The notes under the pieces were generated by a model. The model was not told where the DNA came from and made no database searches. It saw only the letters and a list, made by a program, of their open reading frames with translations. From assembly GCA_002452265.1 (NCBI GenBank), contig DKEW01000038.1:1-17927 (forward strand): a stretch of 17,927 nucleotides of DNA, written 5' to 3'. The DNA comes from Pelobacter sp. UBA6812 (GTDB lineage: Bacteria; Desulfobacterota; Desulfuromonadia; Desulfuromonadales; Syntrophotaleaceae). Numbering within the stretch: the first letter of the stretch is position 1; the number at the start of each line of letters is the position of its first letter. Made by a program: the position numbers and the translations under genes. This document shows positions 14,863-17,927 of the stretch, in pieces.

Positions 14863-15947
14863 GGTGATCCCTCTTTCCCGCTATCACGGCAGGCCAGGGC
14901 CTCTTTACAAAATCCGACCAGTTTTTTTATGAATACCCGGCACTCCTCAACCTCAACCGCATAGAATTCGCTATCCGGCTGTCCCCAGAGGCTCCAAGCT
15001 TCGCGCACTTTCTTCAACGCCGGCTTCTTATAGTAGTCCACATTACTCGGACCCTTCTTGCCAAGCGCCTTGGCGATCTCATCGCCCGTTGCGATGTCAA
15101 TCCCGCAAACGACGACCTTCTCCTCCTTGGTGAGCTTCGCCGCGCAGTCCCGTGCAATTCGTCCTAGATCGACCTCTACAATATGCACCGGAATGATTGG
15201 AAACTGCCGTGCCCATTGCCCATCGGCCAACAATCCCTCTGGATCAATAAGGCTTTCCCCGAATTTTCGATGACTGGTGACTTCCGTATCCTCTACGCCA
15301 GGCTCGTATTGAATATCCATGATCAGCGGGTACTTGGAGGCAACGAAAGCGACGAGGCCTTGGATTGAAAATAGATGTTCGGCGAGAATGACGCGAAGTG
15401 CTTCCTCCCAGTAATGCCGGGAAAGGGCAATCATAAAATCTTTTTTGTTGATGTCACGGAAGGGGATAGAACTGGCCTGCCAAGATTCGTAATTCAGACG
15501 CTCGTCGAATAATGGCAATTCAGGAGCCTGGGACCAGGCATAGTAGGAACATTTACGGGGAATAGAGTGGAAATTGATGCCATCAGCTTGCCGAAGTACG
15601 GCACCCATGTGTCGGTAGTAAGCTTGAAACGGGCTGTCATTTCGGCGTTTATCAATGCATGCGTCGATGAATGCGCTACTGATATAGCGGGCAAGAGCTA
15701 TTTTGTCTCCGGAAACGAGGAATGGAGTGGCTTTGCGTGAAAGATTTTCGGCTTCATCCTTCAGGAAGGCCCAAAGCCCAGAAGCTACAGCGTCGAGGTA
15801 GGTTTTGAACTCACCATCCTGAAGATAAGAATCATCAAGAACTATCCCCGATTTCTCCGCACGGCGAATCACAGACTTCGCGCAGTCATGCCGGAGATAA
15901 TCGAACGATTCTGGACTGTTGAGCCAATTAAGAAATCGCTCTGCCAC
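14859..15947 (-). CDS. Divergent sigma-factor-like protein
   Basis: The 362-residue protein lacks an obvious standard sigma-70 name-tag, but two parts fit. Residues 80-125 (IALARYISSAFIDACIDKRR, then SPFQAYYRHMGAVLR) resemble the region-2 helices and linker of long, divergent ECF-like factors. Residues 262-318 resemble region 4: DEIAKALGKKGPSNVDYYKK with ALKKVREAW, a helix-turn-helix that would bind the -35 element. The middle 130 residues are not recognised. The start is a GTG at 15947 preceded by AAGGGGGG; no better ATG is near. It is the first gene of the operon, overlaps the zinc-finger gene by 4 bases, and is divergent from the DUF4258 gene. The genomic pairing with a ZAS-type protein is the strongest support for the sigma call. 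Confidence 0.62.
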   Translation of the reverse strand: MAERFLNWLNSPESFDYLRHDCAKSVIRRAEKSGIVLDDSYLQDGEFKTYLDAVASGLWAFLKDEAENLSRKATPFLVSGDKIALARYISSAFIDACIDKRRNDSPFQAYYRHMGAVLRQADGINFHSIPRKCSYYAWSQAPELPLFDERLNYESWQASSIPFRDINKKDFMIALSRHYWEEALRVILAEHLFSIQGLVAFVASKYPLIMDIQYEPGVEDTEVTSHRKFGESLIDPEGLLADGQWARQFPIIPVHIVEVDLGRIARDCAAKLTKEEKVVVCGIDIATGDEIAKALGKKGPSNVDYYKKPALKKVREAWSLWGQPDSEFYAVEVEECRVFIKKLVGFCKEALACRDSGKEGSP

Positions 15948-16081
15948 TGTGCCCCCCTTGATAGCAACACGGCCTTTCCCATTTCATCGGATCATCGAAA
16001 CCAAATCAACATTTTTTTGAAATTTTCTTAACCCGCGCCGTGACTCTAGCCAGAAGGCAAATCAACCAAGGAGGCACGGCA
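15948..16081. promoter_or_regulatory. Divergent intergenic region with weak promoter candidate
   Basis: This gap serves the sigma-like gene (minus) and the DUF4258 gene (plus). On the minus strand TTGATT (16004-16009) and TGAAAT (15981-15986) have a 17-base spacer, a weak sigma-70 candidate. If the operon autoregulates, its own promoter element should be here, but I see no recognisable ECF motif. Confidence 0.3.
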
Positions 16082-16363
16082 ATGGACAGACAACTTCTGC
16101 AAGACCAAATCCAAGTTACGAAGCACGCCAGTCACAGAATGAGTACACGATCTATCAGGGAGTGGCAGGTTGAGCAGGTCCTTGCCTATGGGCGAAGATG
16201 CCACAATCGCAAAGCTATCATCTATGCGGTGGGGCGCAATGAAATTCGTCAGAATGGACGGTTTTTGGAACCGTGTGCGGGGATCCACATAATATGCTCT
16301 TCTCAAGAAGGAAACATTATAACAGTTTATCGCAACAACAAATTGAGCAGCCTACGTCGCTAA
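16082..16363 (+). CDS. DUF4258 protein (RelE/BECR-like fold)
   Basis: The 93-residue product shows the DUF4258 pattern: HASHRMSTRSIREWQVEQVL near the start, then a central IIYAVGRNEIR strand pair, GIHIICSSQEGNIITVYRN at the end. DUF4258 members share the small alpha/beta fold of RelE-like RNases and often occur as toxin-like singles or in toxin-antitoxin pairs. The start at 16082 has AAGGAGG 7 bases upstream, much better than the in-frame ATG at 16040. A second gene begins 15 bases after its stop, so the two form an operon. Whether it is toxic is not shown by the sequence. Confidence 0.8.
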   Translation: MDRQLLQDQIQVTKHASHRMSTRSIREWQVEQVLAYGRRCHNRKAIIYAVGRNEIRQNGRFLEPCAGIHIICSSQEGNIITVYRNNKLSSLRR

Positions 16364-16378
16364 AAAGGAGTCTTTCTT

Positions 16379-17134
16379 ATGTCCAACACTATCATGCCAA
16401 TCGAAATTTTAACCAGGCATTCAATGATAGAACAGGTTTCATTTCGTTCAAATTTCATCCCAAGATCCTTCTGGCTTGGCGGACTCAAGATCGACGTGGT
16501 GCTCGATAACACATTTATCGACCAGCACAATTGCGTTGGACAGGCTATCTACGTCGAACAAAAAATAATAATTGATCCGAGCAAGACCCCCATACAGACC
16601 ACTGAACAGGCATTTCTACATGAACTGGTCCACTGGGTATTTTTTATGATGAACGAACACGAACTCAGAGACAATGAACGCCTTGTCGACACGTTCGCTC
16701 ATTTTTTGTATCAAGCTCTATCAACATCCGAGCCTCTGTCATCGAGTAGAATTCCTAGATCACCATATCTCCACAACGAAAACTATCCCCTGGATTCATT
16801 GATAAAGGAAGAATTTTTTCATAATTGTACCAGTTGGTGGGCCAATTCAGATGATGACTTTCATGGTGACGGAAGTCCAGAGGATTACGATTTCATTTCA
16901 TACAGCGAAGGCCACAATAGACATAAACGTGATAAAAAATGGCTTTTTTTGGAATTCGAACATCCCGAAATTGATGAATTTCCTACCGAAGAAGACCGGA
17001 TAAGAGAAGAGGAAATGGAGGCAGAAGAAGAACGTGCTTATCATCGCCGCACTGAGGAAGACTTATGGACAGACTATTCAGACAATTGGGCTCGTTCAGA
17101 TGATGATGGTTGGTATTACAGTGATGATGAATAG
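16379..17134 (+). CDS. HExxH metallopeptidase-like protein with acidic tail
   Basis: The 251-residue product has a zinc-peptidase helix TTEQAFLHELVHWVFFMM with H81, E82 and H85, followed by NERLVDTFAHFLYQAL, in which E100 is a likely third ligand. This first 115-residue part resembles small phage- and island-borne HELxH proteins, in which a GxIxVxxxIxID strand precedes the helix (here GQAIYVEQKIIIDPS). The remaining 135 residues are unrelated to that core: low-complexity, rich in Asp, Glu, Ser, Tyr and Trp (WWANSDDDFH, RIREEEMEAEEERAYHRR, WYYSDDE). Such a tail could mimic DNA or bind a basic partner; that is speculation. AAGGAG lies about 10 bases before the ATG. It is the second gene of the DUF4258 operon. 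Confidence 0.72.
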   Translation: MSNTIMPIEILTRHSMIEQVSFRSNFIPRSFWLGGLKIDVVLDNTFIDQHNCVGQAIYVEQKIIIDPSKTPIQTTEQAFLHELVHWVFFMMNEHELRDNERLVDTFAHFLYQALSTSEPLSSSRIPRSPYLHNENYPLDSLIKEEFFHNCTSWWANSDDDFHGDGSPEDYDFISYSEGHNRHKRDKKWLFLEFEHPEIDEFPTEEDRIREEEMEAEEERAYHRRTEEDLWTDYSDNWARSDDDGWYYSDDE

Positions 17135-17354
17135 TAGGTAGCCGCCTTTCACAAAAACAAATAAAAAATATCCGAAATTATTTAACAAAATCTTAATCGC
17201 TACCAACTGTAACAGAATTGATTTTTTCAAAACAACTGATCTATCAGCAGGAGATGGCTCTTTTGATCAAAGTGTAATAGAGACTGTTTCATGTCAGAGC
17301 CAAATTATTTTATTTTTTGACCAATAACGTGTCGCTTTACTCTTGAAGCAAAGC

Positions 17355-17374
17355 AACATGGTCCAAACATGGTC
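17355..17374. repeat. Direct repeat AACATGGTC, 11-base period
   Basis: AACATGGTC occurs at 17355-17363 and 17366-17374, one helical turn apart. It could be an operator or a recombinase arm site, or chance. Confidence 0.45.
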
Positions 17375-17722
17375 AAGCAGTGCGGAAAGGAGATTTTAGC
17401 GGGTGGGCATGGCGGGCTTATTGGCCCGCTTCGGCGTTTCGCCAAAAAGCGGCGAAACGGGAAAAGCTCGGCAAGAAAAATCAGGGGGGGGTTGGGGTCT
17501 GGTTGGGCTTCCCGGTCTGGTGCTAGATCGGAACGATCTACCCGCCTGTTCGCCCCGGCGCCCGCTTCGCGCTGGCCGTGGCGGGCGGAACCCGGCGCGG
17601 GACCGCCTACGGCCTGCCCGCTGCCTGTCTGGTGGTGGTGGTGGTCCGGGGCTGGGGTCGTTTTTGTAATTTCCTGTAATGTGTAATTACATTTTTCAGG
17701 GGTGTGGGGGTCGCCGGATGGC

Positions 17723-17813
17723 GCGGATGCAGTGCGGATGCACTCGGGGGCGTGGGCCGTGAAATACTAGCGGGATACGGGCGGAATATGGATGCAATAC
17801 GGATGCACTCGGG
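17723..17813. repeat. 26-base imperfect direct repeats with nested CGGATGCA
   Basis: Copy one (17723-17748) and copy two (17788-17813) match at 22 of 26 positions and end identically in CGGATGCACTCGGG. Each copy holds two (C/T)GGATGCA units about 12 bases apart, giving four units in 90 bases. The layout resembles protein-binding iterons. Confidence 0.65.
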
Positions 17814-17857
17814 AGCCAAAAACGGTGAAAATTTCACTTCTCAGGGCCGGATAAGCC

Positions 17858-17893
17858 AAAGGCCCCAAGGGCGGCTAAGCCCTTGAGGCCTTT
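17858..17893. terminator. Strong hairpin, likely terminator next to tRNA
   Basis: AAAGGCC-C-CAAGGGC pairs with GCCCTTG-A-GGCCTTT around a 6-base loop, with a single C/A mismatch. On the plus strand it is followed by AGGTTTTT, a moderate T-run; on the minus strand it lies just downstream of the tRNA end. It may end transcription in both directions. Confidence 0.55.
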
Positions 17894-17903
17894 AGGTTTT
17901 TAC

Positions 17904-17927
17904 TGGCGGAGGGGGTGGGATTCGAAC
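17904..17927 (-). tRNA. 3' end of a tRNA gene (probably tRNA-Ser), partial
   Basis: On the minus strand the last 24 bases read TTCGAATCCCAC (T loop and 3' T stem), CCCCTCC (3' acceptor strand), G and an encoded CCA. The discriminator G suggests serine, but the anticodon lies outside the window. Only the 3' end is visible, so this could be a whole gene or a duplicated attachment-site fragment. Confidence 0.7.

Larger units (their letters stand above)
17135..17903. other. Gene-free region rich in repeats
   Basis: I see no credible gene in these 769 bases. The first 240 are AT-rich. From about 17,400 the sequence turns GC-rich with hairpins: GCGGGC-TTATTG-GCCCGC (17412-17429) and a perfect 9-bp repeat CGTTTCGCC / GGCGAAACG (17435-17459). 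G-runs around 17,485-17,510 and GGTGGT repeats near 17,630 follow. A near-palindrome AATGT-GTAATT-ACATT sits at 17,678-17,693 inside a CCTG...CAGG frame. Reading frames here have no ribosome binding sites and low-complexity products. Confidence 0.7.

Noticed and set aside
10459..15947. Type III-E CRISPR (Craspase) locus
   Set aside because: No repeat-spacer array, no Cas7-like effector and no adaptation genes are present; only the TPR-CHAT plus sigma logic is similar.
17369..17686. 105- and 88-residue plus-strand frames in the repeat-rich region
   Set aside because: Low-complexity Gly/Arg/Trp-rich products from GC-rich repeats, without a family resemblance; AAGGAG near the start is not enough.

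Overview
The window reads as an accessory region (genomic island or chromosomal hot spot) of a bacterium. The style of several proteins (kinesin-light-chain-like TPR plus CHAT, a divergent sigma factor with a zinc anti-sigma, the IS3 and IS5 relatives) suggests a Desulfuromonadota/Geobacter-like deltaproteobacterium. That placement rests on recalled family resemblance, not on a search. Base composition is a mosaic: GC-rich coding blocks alternate with clearly AT-rich islets (about 2,270-2,640, 4,200-4,960, 9,530-10,450 and 16,000-17,380), as expected from repeated insertion and decay.

Layout, left to right. (1) 1-2,330, plus strand: the end of an unknown protein, then a complete tyrosine recombinase, then a frameshifted and 3'-truncated secreted SNase-like nuclease, all tightly coupled. 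(2) 2,394-2,621: a small membrane protein. (3) 2,768-4,104, minus: an IS3-family element with an intact DDE orfB, a classical A AAA AAG slippery site and a damaged orfA start. (4) 4,285-4,938, minus: an AT-rich gene for a DUF413-like, coiled-coil, Cys-cluster protein, followed by the remains of an IS5-family transposase (4,997-6,045) ending in a strong terminator. (5) 6,121-8,445, minus: a putative methyltransferase, a DUF1848 protein and an SSB, apparently co-transcribed. (6) 8,594-9,523: a decayed zeta-toxin/Fic module (zeta gene internally deleted, fic with a nonsense codon and a frameshift) next to a convergent small ORF carrying a Fic-antitoxin-like motif. (7) 9,533-10,377, minus: a HEPN-like protein and a small partner. 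(8) 10,459-15,947, minus: a three-gene operon of a sigma-like factor, a zinc-finger transmembrane anti-sigma-like protein and a membrane-anchored TPR-CHAT protease. (9) 16,082-17,134, plus, divergent from the operon: a DUF4258 protein and an HExxH metallopeptidase-like protein with an acidic tail. (10) 17,135-17,927: about 770 bases without a gene, rich in direct and inverted repeats, ending with a terminator-like hairpin and the 3' end of a tRNA gene on the minus strand.

The most interesting unit is the sigma / anti-sigma / TPR-CHAT operon. The gene order and the intact CHAT His-Cys dyad suggest a protease-controlled transcriptional switch, analogous in logic to the type III-E CRISPR TPR-CHAT/Csx30/sigma circuit but with no CRISPR components here. 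That is a hypothesis from architecture only. The HEPN gene just downstream and the many damaged toxin and transposase genes around it fit a defence or conflict neighbourhood.
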